A stretch of 64,000 nt of DNA, taken from DATEOR01 sp963841425 (GTDB lineage: Bacteria; Actinomycetota; Thermoleophilia; Gaiellales; Gaiellaceae). This document shows positions 43,805 to 51,764 of this stretch, piece after piece. The stretch lies in the NCBI GenBank assembly GCA_963841425.1, contig CAWJCL010000003.1:248001-312000 (forward strand), written 5' to 3'. A program made the translations under genes and the position numbers. Each line of letters opens with the position of its first letter. The first letter of the stretch is position 1. The notes beneath the pieces were generated by a model. That model was given only the letters and a program-made list of their open reading frames with translations. It was not told the DNA's origin and made no database searches.

Positions 43805-44916
43805 CCGCGGGACCTCTCGACGTAGCGCCGCCAGATCTCGGCCGTTGCCTCTTGCGCTGAATCGTGGCCTGTGAAGGCCAGGGCCCCGAGATCGCCCCCG
43901 CCGACCAGGCGCCCGAGCAGCCTCGATGGTGGCACGTGCTCGGAGAGCTCCAGAATCACCAAACGGCCCCAGGCGGCATGCCAGCGTGTGAGGGCGACGT
44001 TCCGTATGCGAGCGGCGAGCGAACGTTCCAGCCGCAGCCGCCGGTGCGGCAAGGCCCAGCGCTCGGCCACCGCCGCGGCGAGTCCGGACTCCGGCGCGGT
44101 GTGGACGGTCAGTCCAGGGCCGCATAGCGGAGGGACTCGTCCCAGCCGGCGCATCGCCCTGTTTCGCAGCGCCCTCGCTCGTCCGGTCAGTCGACGGCGA
44201 CTCAGACAGTGGGCCCGGATGAACGGCGCCGCACGCTCGAGCGTCACCCACTCCTCCGCCTTCGCGAGCTCGAGGAGTGTGTCCGCTCCGTAGGTCTCTG
44301 GGAGCACACGGCCGATGGTCTGCGCAAGCGGGCCTCTCGCGCTGGCGCTGTCGCCGAGAGAGTGCAACGCCCTGCGGTGCGTATCCGAAAAGCCGCTCCC
44401 GTCGAGAAGGCAGTGCAGAAGCAGGCTCCAGAATCCATCATCCGCCGCGAGGACCACGAGGCCTCCGGCCGACCGACGCCGCTCCAGGCACCCGGCGCCG
44501 CCCCCGAGCGTGAGCTCCTGGTATGGACCGTAAGCGAGGTCGGTGACTACGTCGAGCTTGACCCAGCAGTCCTCGGCGGCGTCGTATGCGAGGAAGAAGG
44601 TGTGCGGCCCCCGACCGTGGCGATGCAGGCGTCCAAACCCGAGCTGCGCGAGCTCTTCTGCGAGGCGCGGAAGGTCCGTGGGAGCAACGAGGATGTCGAC
44701 GTCGCCTTCGGGCGAGCCGAGCTCCGACTCGCCGCGCAGCAGTGCCCACTCGATGCCGGGCCGCTCCAGAGCAGACAGCGCCCGGGCGACAGCGGGACGA
44801 ATGGCGTGAGCCTGGGTCGCGGCGGGCGCCGGATGCGGCTCGGCGGAAGCGACGCCGGATGATCCCGCCAGGACGGTGCCTCGCCGAGGCGCGTCCGTTG
44901 GGAGATGCGCGCGCAT
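43801..44916 (-). CDS. Nucleotidyltransferase-family protein with degenerate C-terminal domain
   Basis: 371 aa. Residues about 50-130: nucleotidyltransferase fold of the NTP_transf_5 type with WALLRGESELGSPEGDVDIL; the Asp pair DVD binds metal. A helical middle region follows, and residues about 265-370 have the order of a thymidylate-kinase domain but no P-loop (CGPGLTVHTAPESGLAAAVA) and no DR motif (WGRLVILELSEHVPP). That domain is probably inactive. The gene starts 3 nt after the sugar-transferase gene end and overlaps the HprK-like gene. Confidence 0.7.
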   Translation of the reverse strand: MRAHLPTDAPRRGTVLAGSSGVASAEPHPAPAATQAHAIRPAVARALSALERPGIEWALLRGESELGSPEGDVDILVAPTDLPRLAEELAQLGFGRLHRHGRGPHTFFLAYDAAEDCWVKLDVVTDLAYGPYQELTLGGGAGCLERRRSAGGLVVLAADDGFWSLLLHCLLDGSGFSDTHRRALHSLGDSASARGPLAQTIGRVLPETYGADTLLELAKAEEWVTLERAAPFIRAHCLSRRRLTGRARALRNRAMRRLGRVPPLCGPGLTVHTAPESGLAAAVAERWALPHRRLRLERSLAARIRNVALTRWHAAWGRLVILELSEHVPPSRLLGRLVGGGDLGALAFTGHDSAQEATAEIWRRYVERSRG

Positions 44917-44919
44917 CGC

Positions 44920-45567
44920 TTACGCGCCCGAGCGACGGAAGACTGCGGGCACGGTCTGCAGAAGGATCTTCAGATCGAGCCAGAAGGACCTGTGCTCGAT
45001 GTACTCGATGTCGAGTCGGAGCCTCTCGTCGAAGGTCGTGAGGTTGCGGCCCTTCACCTGCCAGAGTCCGGTGATGCCCGGGGTGACCTCGAGCCGGCGG
45101 GTGTGCCAGAGGCTATACGTCGTCGGCGCGAAGGACGTCGGCCGAGGACCCACGAACGACATGTCACCGCGAAGGACATTGAACAGCTGGGGCAGCTCGT
45201 CGAGGCTCGTCTGACGCAGGATCATGCCTACCCGCGTGATCCTCGGGTCCTTGGGGATCTTGAAGTCCGGCGGGGGCAGGACGTTGAGGTGCGCGAGTCC
45301 GGCCTTGAGCTCCTCGGCGTTCCTGACCATGGTGCGGAACTTGTACATTCGGAATCGCCGCCCATCCCTACCCGTCCGCTCCTGGGCGATCAGGATCGAG
45401 CCCGGCGAATCGAGCCGGATGGTCAGCGCCAGCAGGAGCATGAGGATGGCGACCACAGGCAAAAGCCAGATGCAGAGCGCGAGATCGAAGCCTCGCTTGG
45501 CAACCAGGTAGCGTCGGCTCACCTGGCCTGTCCGGGCGATCCCGGCTCTGAGCTCGCCGGTGATCAC
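44920..45567 (-). CDS. Initiating sugar transferase (polyprenyl-phosphate phosphoglycosyl transferase)
   Basis: 215 aa from GTG 45567, GTGA overlap with the upstream gene. One hydrophobic re-entrant segment (LALCIWLLPVVAILMLLLAL) is followed by the catalytic core: YKFRTMVRNAEELKA, TSLDELPQLFNVLRGDMSFV (Asp-Glu dyad), GPRPTSFAP and VTPGITGLWQVKGRN. It transfers a phospho-sugar to undecaprenyl phosphate and starts repeat-unit synthesis. It lacks the four N-terminal helices of WcaJ/WbaP and so is the short PglC-like form. It is the only initiating enzyme in the locus. Confidence 0.93.
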   Translation of the reverse strand: MITGELRAGIARTGQVSRRYLVAKRGFDLALCIWLLPVVAILMLLLALTIRLDSPGSILIAQERTGRDGRRFRMYKFRTMVRNAEELKAGLAHLNVLPPPDFKIPKDPRITRVGMILRQTSLDELPQLFNVLRGDMSFVGPRPTSFAPTTYSLWHTRRLEVTPGITGLWQVKGRNLTTFDERLRLDIEYIEHRSFWLDLKILLQTVPAVFRRSGA

Positions 45568-46115
45568 GCCGTCGGCACACCCCGCCGCCTCGAAGCCGGC
45601 CTCGATGTCGTTCGGTCGCTCCTGAGAGCGCTGTACAACGCCCCGTTCGTGAGGCCGTCCTCCGGAAACACTGCGAGGGAGACGTCGGGGACGTGCTCGC
45701 CCACCAGGCGCTCCAAGGGTTCACGGATCCGGAGGAGCATCGCCGCGACCATCGTGCGGTCGCACTCCGGGAGAAGCATGTAGACGCGGGGCCCCTCGAT
45801 CCAGACCCGGTCGACGCGTCTCAGTAGCGAGCTCAACCCGTATGCGAGTTCGCGGACATACGTCCATGGATCCTCGATCTCACGGCGGCAGGAAAAGCAC
45901 ACGAGCGCGAAATTCCGGCCGAACCTTCGGCTGCGCTCGAGCTCGAGCCGAACCTCGTCAGAGGGGCTCCAGCGCTCGGAGACCAGTTCACTCCCTGTCC
46001 GTCGTGCACGCGCGCGCCGCCTGATCGGCGGGACGCTGAGCTTGAGTCGAGTGCTCAAGCTCTCGGCTCTCAGTCCTTCAGATCTTCCTTCATCCGCTCC
46101 CACAAAACGCAACAC
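45564..46115 (-). CDS. GGDEF-like protein without signature motif
   Basis: 183 aa (TTG 46115, or GTG 46103). After a basic N-terminus, VRLELERSRRFGRNFALVCF resembles the first helix-strand of GGDEF domains, and VDRVWIEGPRVYMLLPECDR stands where R.GGDEF is expected, with no GG(D/E)EF. MLLRIREPLERLV and DVSLAVFPEDG follow the fold. It may therefore be a catalytically dead GGDEF, acting by binding or as a regulator. First gene of the operon, with 4-nt overlap into the sugar-transferase gene. Confidence 0.6.
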   Translation of the reverse strand: MLRFVGADEGRSEGLRAESLSTRLKLSVPPIRRRARARRTGSELVSERWSPSDEVRLELERSRRFGRNFALVCFSCRREIEDPWTYVRELAYGLSSLLRRVDRVWIEGPRVYMLLPECDRTMVAAMLLRIREPLERLVGEHVPDVSLAVFPEDGLTNGALYSALRSDRTTSRPASRRRGVPTA

Positions 46116-46200
46116 GGTTGACCTCCCTCGGCGTTGGAACTTCGCGTTTCCTGCATGCGAGCTTGGACCTCGCAGCAGGCACGAACCAGCGCTGGAAGGG

Positions 46201-47126
46201 CTATCCGGGTCGCTTCAGCTGATAGGCGGGAGCCGCGCCGCAAAGCGGCTTCGTGCTCGTCGAGAGACGACTCCCGAAAAGCTGCGCGAAAGCAAATACG
46301 GCCATCAAGGCGGCGAGCACCATGGGCGCCCCGCCGCCCCCGCTGCCCGTCGACCCTCCGAAGATACCGCCTCCTCCGAAACCTCCGAAGGGCTTATCCT
46401 GCCGCGGCGCCCACGGGAAGAGCGGCGACGGGCCGGGTGAGACGGATTTCTCGGCGTCCGACGGGCCCGTGGCTCCGTCGGTTCCAGACGTCCCGCCGTC
46501 GCCGGCAGCCGTCACGGGCGCCGCACCGAGACTGCTGAGAAGATCGACCGGGCCGGGGGAGATCCACGTGTCGTCAGTGGTCCCTGAGGAACCCGTCGGT
46601 GCGAACGGATTCATCCCCCCGGATGGAGAATCATGGATCGCCGGGGATGGAATCGCAGGGGGCGGCAAAGGGGCCGGCGTCTCCGTCGGAGGGGTGGCGA
46701 CCGGTGGCGTCTGGTCGACCGGCGGGGTTGGCGGCGTCGGGTCGACGGCGGGGTCGGCGGCGTCTGGTCGACCGGCGGGGTCGGATCGACCTGGTCCACC
46801 GGCGGGGTTGGCGGCGTCTGCTCGACCGGCGGAGTCTCCTCGGCCGGCGGGGTCGGATCGACCTGGTCCACCGGCGGGGTCGGATCGACCTGCTCGACCG
46901 GCGGAGTCTCCTCGGCCGGCGCGGTCGGATCGACCTGCTCGACCGGCGGAGTCTCCTCGGCCGCCGTCGACGATTCCGGATCGATCACCGCGCTCGTCTC
47001 CTCCTGAGCGGTCGCGAGGTCATCCGCACGCGATTCGGCGACGAACGCGAACAGCCACAAGAAGGCGAGGGTCGCGAACATGAGCACGAACCGGCACATC
47101 CATGCACCGGAGCTGCGGGTCGCCAC
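46201..47126 (-). pseudogene. Secreted Pro-rich repeat protein, 1-nt deletion at 46746
   Basis: The GTG start at 47126 is preceded by AGAGGGG. A signal peptide (CRFVLMFATLAFLWLFAFVA, then ESRADD) leads into repeats built of EETPPVEQVDPT-PP units. At about 46746 one C is missing from the repeated sequence GTCGACCGGCGGGG, which shifts the frame. After that point the second frame continues as DPTPPTPPVDQTPP, then a Gly/Ser/Pro-rich region (FGGFGGGGIFGGSTGSGGGG) and a hydrophobic segment PMVLAALMAVFAFAQLFG to the stop at 46201. Restored, it is about 309 aa. Likely a surface or cell-wall linker protein. The deletion could be real, phase-variable or a sequencing artefact in a repeat. Confidence 0.6.
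46700..46963 (-). repeat. Degenerate tandem coding repeats (TPPVEQVDP)
   Basis: Repeats of about 27 and 45 bp encode (E/D)(E/Q)(T/V)(P/D)P blocks such as EETPPVEQVDPT, DQVDPTPP and DQTPPTPP. The sequence GTCGACCGGCGGGGTCGG and variants recur at roughly regular spacing. One unit lacks a C at 46746. They are coding repeats, not a CRISPR array: spacers are not unique. Confidence 0.7.
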
Positions 47127-47704
47127 TACGCGGATCCCCTCTTCGTACCTAATCGTCCTGAGGACCTGCAGAGTCTCCCCCCACTCGTCTCCCCCCTCGC
47201 TACCCGGTTCTAGCTCGTAGATCTCACTACCCTCTTCCCAGCTCGCCGTCGTGCGAACCTCCGTAGGCAGACTTACCGATGGGTTCCGCACTGTCAAATC
47301 GGGCGGAGTCCTCGTTCGCCGGCCTCCGAGCGGTGGAGGCCGTGGGGGACGGGGGATAACTGGAAGGGCCCACCGACAGAATGTTCTCGACCCGCTCGCC
47401 CGCATTCGCGAAACTCTCACGGTCACCTTGAGGGTTATAGTTTGAGTCACGCTTAGATTTGGCTTGATTCCTTGTGGCGGTCGACCTCCGGAACGCTCGA
47501 GTGTGACATGAAGGTTGGCGTGACCTCCCTGTGACGTCTGTGCGCAGGCCAGCCGATTGACGCCGGCCGCGCTACAATCCTCGCTCGTGCCCGATGGCGT
47601 TCGCTCTTCGGGCGATCGGAAGGTTTTTTCAGCGGCGCGTTGCGGCAAGGAATCTCATCGAGAGGAAGACCGAGTCTGCTGCGGCACGCCCTCGGTGTGG
47701 GCGA
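47127..47704. other. 578-bp stretch without a convincing gene
   Basis: Lies between the divergent Pro-rich gene (minus) and the plus-strand segment starting at 47705. Base composition is less GC-rich between about 47400 and 47480 (GGGTTATAGTTTGAGTCACGC and nearby), as expected for promoters. No start codon with a good ribosome-binding site opens a believable gene. I see no terminator or long repeat. Confidence 0.5.
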
Positions 47705-47890
47705 ATGAGGCGACTCCTCCACTGGTTCCGCCGTTCCACGTCCGCTCCAGCGCGCTCCGAGCCGAGAGCGGCGCTCTACGAGGAGGCCCGGCGCCTCGGC
47801 ATCGAAGGACGCTCGACGATGGACAGGCGCCAGCTCGAGGAGGCCATCGCGTCAGCCAGGCGGGCGGACCCGCTCGTTCTCGCGCGCCGG
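47705..47890 (+). other. Open segment with SAP/Rho_N-like sequence
   Basis: From ATG 47705 the frame reads MRRLLHWFRRSTSAPARSEP, then LYEEARRLGIEGRSTMDRRQ and LEEAIASARR. The second part has the helix-extended-helix pattern of SAP/Rho_N-type domains. The frame stays open far downstream but soon turns into unlikely protein, and the hydrophobic gene at 47913 lies in the +1 frame. A frameshift joining the two is possible; a separate short gene is the alternative. Confidence 0.4.
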
Positions 47891-47912
47891 GCTTCACGCC
47901 GGAGCGTTCGCA

Positions 47913-48455
47913 ATGCTTGCCCGGAGGGCCCAGCTTCGCATCCGGGCGCGAACCAGCCTCGTCGCAATCTCCTTCAGCAGGCTTGTCTTGCTCCTGCGCA
48001 ATCCTGGCCCCCTCCGAGCGCTGATTCTCTCCGCTGCAGCGCTCGCAACCGGTGTGCTCGGCATCGTCGTCGCGTACGCAGTCGTGCCGCAGGAAGGCGT
48101 TGCCGCCCCGGCCAACGGCGTTCGGATCGTGACGATCACCGGACCGGAGGGAACGAGAACCGTGGCGGTCACCACGACGAAGCAAGGAACGACGAAGGTC
48201 GTCCCGGTGCGAGTCCTTCGCACGGTGACGGGACCGGAGGGCGTGAGGACGATAGCGGTGACCGGCCCGTCGCCGACGGACACGGAGGTCATCACGCATG
48301 TCCGCCACAGCACGGAGACCGAGGTCGTCACCGAGATCCAGCCGGTGACGGTTGTGGAGACCGATGTCGTCACCCAGTCGGAGACGGTCGTCGTGACCGA
48401 GACGGTGGTCGAGACCGAAACTCAGACGGTGGTCGTCCCTCCGGGCCAGCCCTAG
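47913..48455 (+). CDS. Membrane-anchored Val/Thr-rich repeat protein
   Basis: 180 aa from ATG 47913. A basic N-terminus (MLARRAQLRIRARTS) precedes one helix (LRALILSAAALATGVLGIVV), then an extracellular region very rich in Val and Thr with repeated TGPEG(T/V)RT(V/I)AVT units and VVTQSETVVVTETVVETETQ near the end. The repeats suggest a beta-solenoid or stalk. No enzyme motif. No clear ribosome-binding site; it may be the second part of a longer gene beginning at 47705. Confidence 0.6.
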   Translation: MLARRAQLRIRARTSLVAISFSRLVLLLRNPGPLRALILSAAALATGVLGIVVAYAVVPQEGVAAPANGVRIVTITGPEGTRTVAVTTTKQGTTKVVPVRVLRTVTGPEGVRTIAVTGPSPTDTEVITHVRHSTETEVVTEIQPVTVVETDVVTQSETVVVTETVVETETQTVVVPPGQP

Positions 48456-48546
48456 GCGAAGCCGAAGCCGCAGCAGCGGATCACCGAAATGGCACCCACC
48501 GTTCTCCACTTGCTAACCGCGGACCGTTCTATCCTTCGTCTCGACC

Positions 48547-48819
48547 ATGGAGCGGGCGAATCCCTCCAACCACCCCCCAAATAGGACGATTGCCAACGTC
48601 CTGGCGGCCTTCCAGAATGTGGATGTGGAACGATTTGCGGTCTGGAGACAGGCGCTCGCCGTTCGACCGAAGACCTCCGGATCTGCGCCGGGGCTGCAAG
48701 AACGGGTTTCCGTCGATCCCGATCACAGCAGGCTCGCCGCGGTCATCGTCTTGCTCATTCCCGTCGCGGCCGCAGCGTGGGCCGCAATCGGGTGGCTCGT
48801 CTACCGACTCGCGACCTGA
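48547..48819 (+). CDS. Small C-terminally anchored membrane protein
   Basis: 90 aa from ATG 48547. The first about 63 residues are polar (NVLAAFQNVDVERFAVWRQA); a single helix ends the chain (LAAVIVLLIPVAAAAWAAIG, then WLVYRLAT). No domain recognised. It follows the Val/Thr-rich protein by 91 bp. The 220 bp after it hold no gene. Confidence 0.45.
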   Translation: MERANPSNHPPNRTIANVLAAFQNVDVERFAVWRQALAVRPKTSGSAPGLQERVSVDPDHSRLAAVIVLLIPVAAAAWAAIGWLVYRLAT

Positions 48820-49039
48820 GCGAACGTCCCGCAGGCACTGATCATTGCCGCGGCGGCGAGTATCCATCTCCGGCGTGACAAGCCGGTCGTGGTGCTTGCG
48901 TGTCGGCCGGGAATCTACGGTCCGCTAGCGGCCGCCCGCCGGTTCGCGGCCTAGCCGATTCCTCGCCCTTCAGCCAGTAGGAATGGGGCTCGCTGGGCTC
49001 TAGCGTCCTTACGAACCCCGCTGGAGAGGAGGCAGGCAC

Positions 49040-51205
49040 ATGTACCGACCGGGCGTCCTGTTCATCGCGTCGGTCGTCATGGTGGCGCTCCTCGCGCCCG
49101 GCGCCGGCGCGCACGACGGGAGCATGACTTCCGCCGAGCACGCGGCGGAGGACGCGGTCGTCCTGACGGCGAAGCAGGAGAGGACGCTGAACGCCCACAC
49201 GCGCGCGGTCAGCGCCAAATACGCGAAGGCCGCCGCCGCCATGATTGCCGGGGGACCTCAGGACGTCGGCGAGTGGGGGCCGGTCGTCAACTGGCCCGTC
49301 GTCGGGGTGCACGTGGCACTGCTTCCGAACGGCAAGGTTCTCGCGTACGACTCGATCGGCGACAACGCGACCGAGTCGTATCCCGTGCAGGATCACTCAC
49401 GCGCGACCGTGTGGGATCCGGTCACGGGCACCCAGACGCCGGTCAACGTCGACACCGGCTTCAACATCTTCTGCAGCGGATTGGCCCACCTCATCGACGG
49501 CCGGATGTTCATGGCGGGTGGAAACAAGGACCAGGCGCTCAACGGCATCGTGCAGACCCACCTCTTCGATCCGGCGACGAATTCCTGGACCCTCGGCCCG
49601 AACATGGCAGCCGGCCGCTGGTATCCGACCGTCACGCCGTTGAACAACGGCGAGATGCTGATCACCTCTGGACGCGTGAACACGCCAGAGGTTCGGACTC
49701 TGGCCGGCAACCTCCGTTCGCTCAGCACCGCGTCGCTCAGCCTGCCGCTGTACCCCTGGATGGATGTCGCGCCGAACGGGCTGGCCTTCTATTCCGGGCC
49801 CGACCAGCAGCTTCGGTCGCTCAACCCGTCCGGCACCGGAGCCTGGCAGACGTTCGGGCAGCGAGACTCGATCAACCGCGACTACGGCGGTCACGCGATC
49901 TTCGACGTCGGGAAGATGCTGGTTGCGGGTGGAGGCCCTTCGACGAAGGACGCGCGCGTCGTCGACTTCAACGGGCCGACGCCGCAAGTCTCATCGACTG
50001 CGCCGATGACATTCGGGCGCCGCCAGCACAACCTCACCGTCCTCGCCGATGGGTCGGTCCTGGCAACGGGAGGCAATTCCTCCGGCGCATCGCTCGTGGA
50101 CCTAAACGCCGGCGTCTATCCCGCCGAGCTTTGGAGCCCCGGCACCGGCCAATGGCGCACGCTGGCCTCGATGCAGGTCACCCGGCAGTACCACTCGACG
50201 GCACTCCTCTTGCCCGACGGGCGCGTCCTTTCCGCAGGCGGCGGGATCTGCGGCACGTGCGACACGGTCGGGTATCTGGCGAAGAACGCCGAGGTCTTCT
50301 CGCCGCCCTATCTCTTCCAGGCCGACGGCACGCTTGCTCCACGCCCGTCGATCAGCGCCGCACCGGGGTCCACGACCTACGGCGCGACGATGACGATCGG
50401 GACCCCCGATCCGGCGGCGATCCAGAAGGTCGCTCTCGTCCGGCTCGGCGCGGTGACGCACTCGAACAACATGGAGCAGCGCTACATCCCGCTGTCCTTC
50501 ACCGCCGGCGCGACGAGCCTCACGGCGACGTCACCGGCCAACGCCAACATCGCTCCTCCGGGGATCTACATGCTCTTCGTCGTCGACGCGAACGGTGTGC
50601 CTTCCGTCGCGCGGATGGTCAGCGTTCAGGGCAATTCGCTGCCCGTCGTGAACCTGACGCAACCCGCTGACGGGGCGACTTTCACGGCGCCTGCGAGCGT
50701 GAACCTCGCGGCAACGGCCTCCGACACCGACGGCACGGTGACCAAGGTCGAGTTCTTCAACGGGACGACGAAGCTGGGGGAGGACACCACCGCCCCGTAC
50801 AGCTTCACCTGGAGCGGTGTCTCGGGCGGGACCTACACCATCACCGCGCGCGCCACGGACGATGTCGGCGGCACCGCCACGAGCGCGGCATCCCACATCA
50901 CAGTCACCGCCAGCACGAACGTGCCGCCGGCGGTAAGCCTCACCTATCCCGCAAACGGCGCGATCTTCCCCTGGAAGCCCACGATCACGTTGACCGCAAC
51001 GGCTTCGGACACCGACGGCACCGTGACGAGGGTCGAATTCCGCGATGGCACGACCCTCCTCGGGTCGGACACCTCTGCGCCCTACTCCTTCAAGTGGCGG
51101 AATGTCCCGGTCGGAACACACGTGCTGACTGCGCGCGCGACCGACAACGCCGGCGCCGTCACGACGAGCAGCCAGGTCAGTATCACCGTGAATCGCAAGC
51201 GGTGA
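49040..51205 (+). CDS. Secreted galactose-oxidase/glyoxal-oxidase-like copper radical oxidase
   Basis: 721 aa from ATG 49040 with GGAGAGGAGG upstream. Signal peptide 1-24 (ending GAGA-HDG). Residues about 70-420 form a Kelch-like propeller with HLIDGRMFMAGGN. The copper radical residues line up: Cys145 (NIFCSGLAH), Tyr195 (GRWYPTVTPL), Tyr384-His385 (RQYHSTALL) and His474 (AVTHSNNMEQRY). These match the Cys-Tyr crosslink and ligands of galactose/glyoxal oxidases. A DUF1929-type domain (about 440-530) follows, then two Ig-like domains (PVVNLTQPADGATF; PAVSLTYPANGAIF). It oxidises a primary alcohol or aldehyde of an extracellular glycan or metabolite to give H2O2. Confidence 0.88.
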   Translation: MYRPGVLFIASVVMVALLAPGAGAHDGSMTSAEHAAEDAVVLTAKQERTLNAHTRAVSAKYAKAAAAMIAGGPQDVGEWGPVVNWPVVGVHVALLPNGKVLAYDSIGDNATESYPVQDHSRATVWDPVTGTQTPVNVDTGFNIFCSGLAHLIDGRMFMAGGNKDQALNGIVQTHLFDPATNSWTLGPNMAAGRWYPTVTPLNNGEMLITSGRVNTPEVRTLAGNLRSLSTASLSLPLYPWMDVAPNGLAFYSGPDQQLRSLNPSGTGAWQTFGQRDSINRDYGGHAIFDVGKMLVAGGGPSTKDARVVDFNGPTPQVSSTAPMTFGRRQHNLTVLADGSVLATGGNSSGASLVDLNAGVYPAELWSPGTGQWRTLASMQVTRQYHSTALLLPDGRVLSAGGGICGTCDTVGYLAKNAEVFSPPYLFQADGTLAPRPSISAAPGSTTYGATMTIGTPDPAAIQKVALVRLGAVTHSNNMEQRYIPLSFTAGATSLTATSPANANIAPPGIYMLFVVDANGVPSVARMVSVQGNSLPVVNLTQPADGATFTAPASVNLAATASDTDGTVTKVEFFNGTTKLGEDTTAPYSFTWSGVSGGTYTITARATDDVGGTATSAASHITVTASTNVPPAVSLTYPANGAIFPWKPTITLTATASDTDGTVTRVEFRDGTTLLGSDTSAPYSFKWRNVPVGTHVLTARATDNAGAVTTSSQVSITVNRKR

Positions 51206-51210
51206 GCGAA

Positions 51211-51243
51211 GGGCGGGAGGGCGAACCTTGTCGCCGCCGCCCC
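51211..51243. terminator. Imperfect hairpin between convergent genes
   Basis: GGGCGGGAGGGCGA pairs imperfectly with TCGCCGCCGCCCC around loop ACCTTG. It lies between the oxidase stop (51205, plus) and the selenoprotein gene stop (51246, minus) and could serve both. Confidence 0.35.
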
Positions 51244-51245
51244 GG

Positions 51246-51764
51246 CTAGCGCGAAGCGGTCAGGGCCTCGACGACGGCTGGGAAGGCCGCGTCGATTAGC
51301 GCTCGCAACTCGCTCGGCTCGAGGAGCTGCACCGGGTGGCGGACATAGACGACGGAGATGCCGGGCATGCCGAGGCTCTCGGCCTGCTCGACCGCCTCGT
51401 CGACGAAGGGCCTCGTTGCCACGGCGACGCTGGGGATGCCGTGCCGTTCCAGTCGAATCACGTCGTGCACACTGCACGACACGCAGGAGCCTCAATCGGC
51501 GAGCGCCTCGATCGCGAGGTCGCCGTGAAGCGCGATCTGCTCGATCACCTCTTCGGGCGCCGGCTTCGAGAAGGTCGGCTTGCGCGTACGCCGGACGTGC
51601 GCCCCTTCGGCCTCCAGGAGCTCCTCGACGCGGTCGAGGAACTCTGCGCCCCGGTTCTTCGCGATGTCGAGCAGCCACACGCGCTTGCCCGCAAGGGTCG
51701 AGGGACGGGCGCTCGGCTTCTCGGGCGTAAGCGTGCGTGTGTCGATCGGGCTTACGTACTCCAT
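51246..51764 (-). CDS. UGSC-family protein, likely selenoprotein (UGA at 51494-51492)
   Basis: From ATG 51764 (GGGAGG upstream) the frame reaches an in-frame TGA at 51494-51492, then continues unbroken to 51246, for 172 residues in total with the TGA read as Sec91. The surrounding sequence AIEALAD-U-GSCVSCSVHDVI is the UGSC signature, followed by Cys97, and the C-terminal part VIRLERHGIPSVAVATRPF is equally conserved-looking. UGSC (seleno)proteins are a family found by metagenomic selenoprotein searches, with Cys replacing Sec in some members. A SECIS-like hairpin starts 9 nt after the UGA. It is the last gene of a redox operon whose preceding gene overlaps it by 13 nt. Confidence 0.88.
51459..51483 (-). 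promoter_or_regulatory. SECIS-like stem-loop for selenocysteine insertion
   Basis: On the mRNA strand the arms GUCGUGCA and UGCACGAC form a perfect 8-bp stem around loop GUG, extended by three further pairs including two G-U wobbles. The loop starts 19 nt after the UGA at 51494-51492, inside the spacing of bacterial SECIS elements (stem directly downstream in the coding region, G-containing apical loop). Confidence 0.75.

Noticed and set aside
46700..46963. Regularly spaced short repeats, first taken as a CRISPR array
   Set aside because: The repeats are GC-rich, degenerate and in frame, encoding TPPVEQVDP-like peptides. Spacers are not unique and no cas gene is near.
47594..48841. 415-codon plus frame covering the region from 47594
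   Set aside because: After about 47890 it becomes Arg/Gly/His-rich shadow of the 47913 gene; only the SAP/Rho_N-like part near the start was kept as a possible segment.
51246..51491. Separate short gene of 78 codons starting at 51482 after the TGA
   Set aside because: It would begin inside the U-G-S-C-x-x-C signature, and the upstream part continues in the same frame. One selenoprotein gene explains both.
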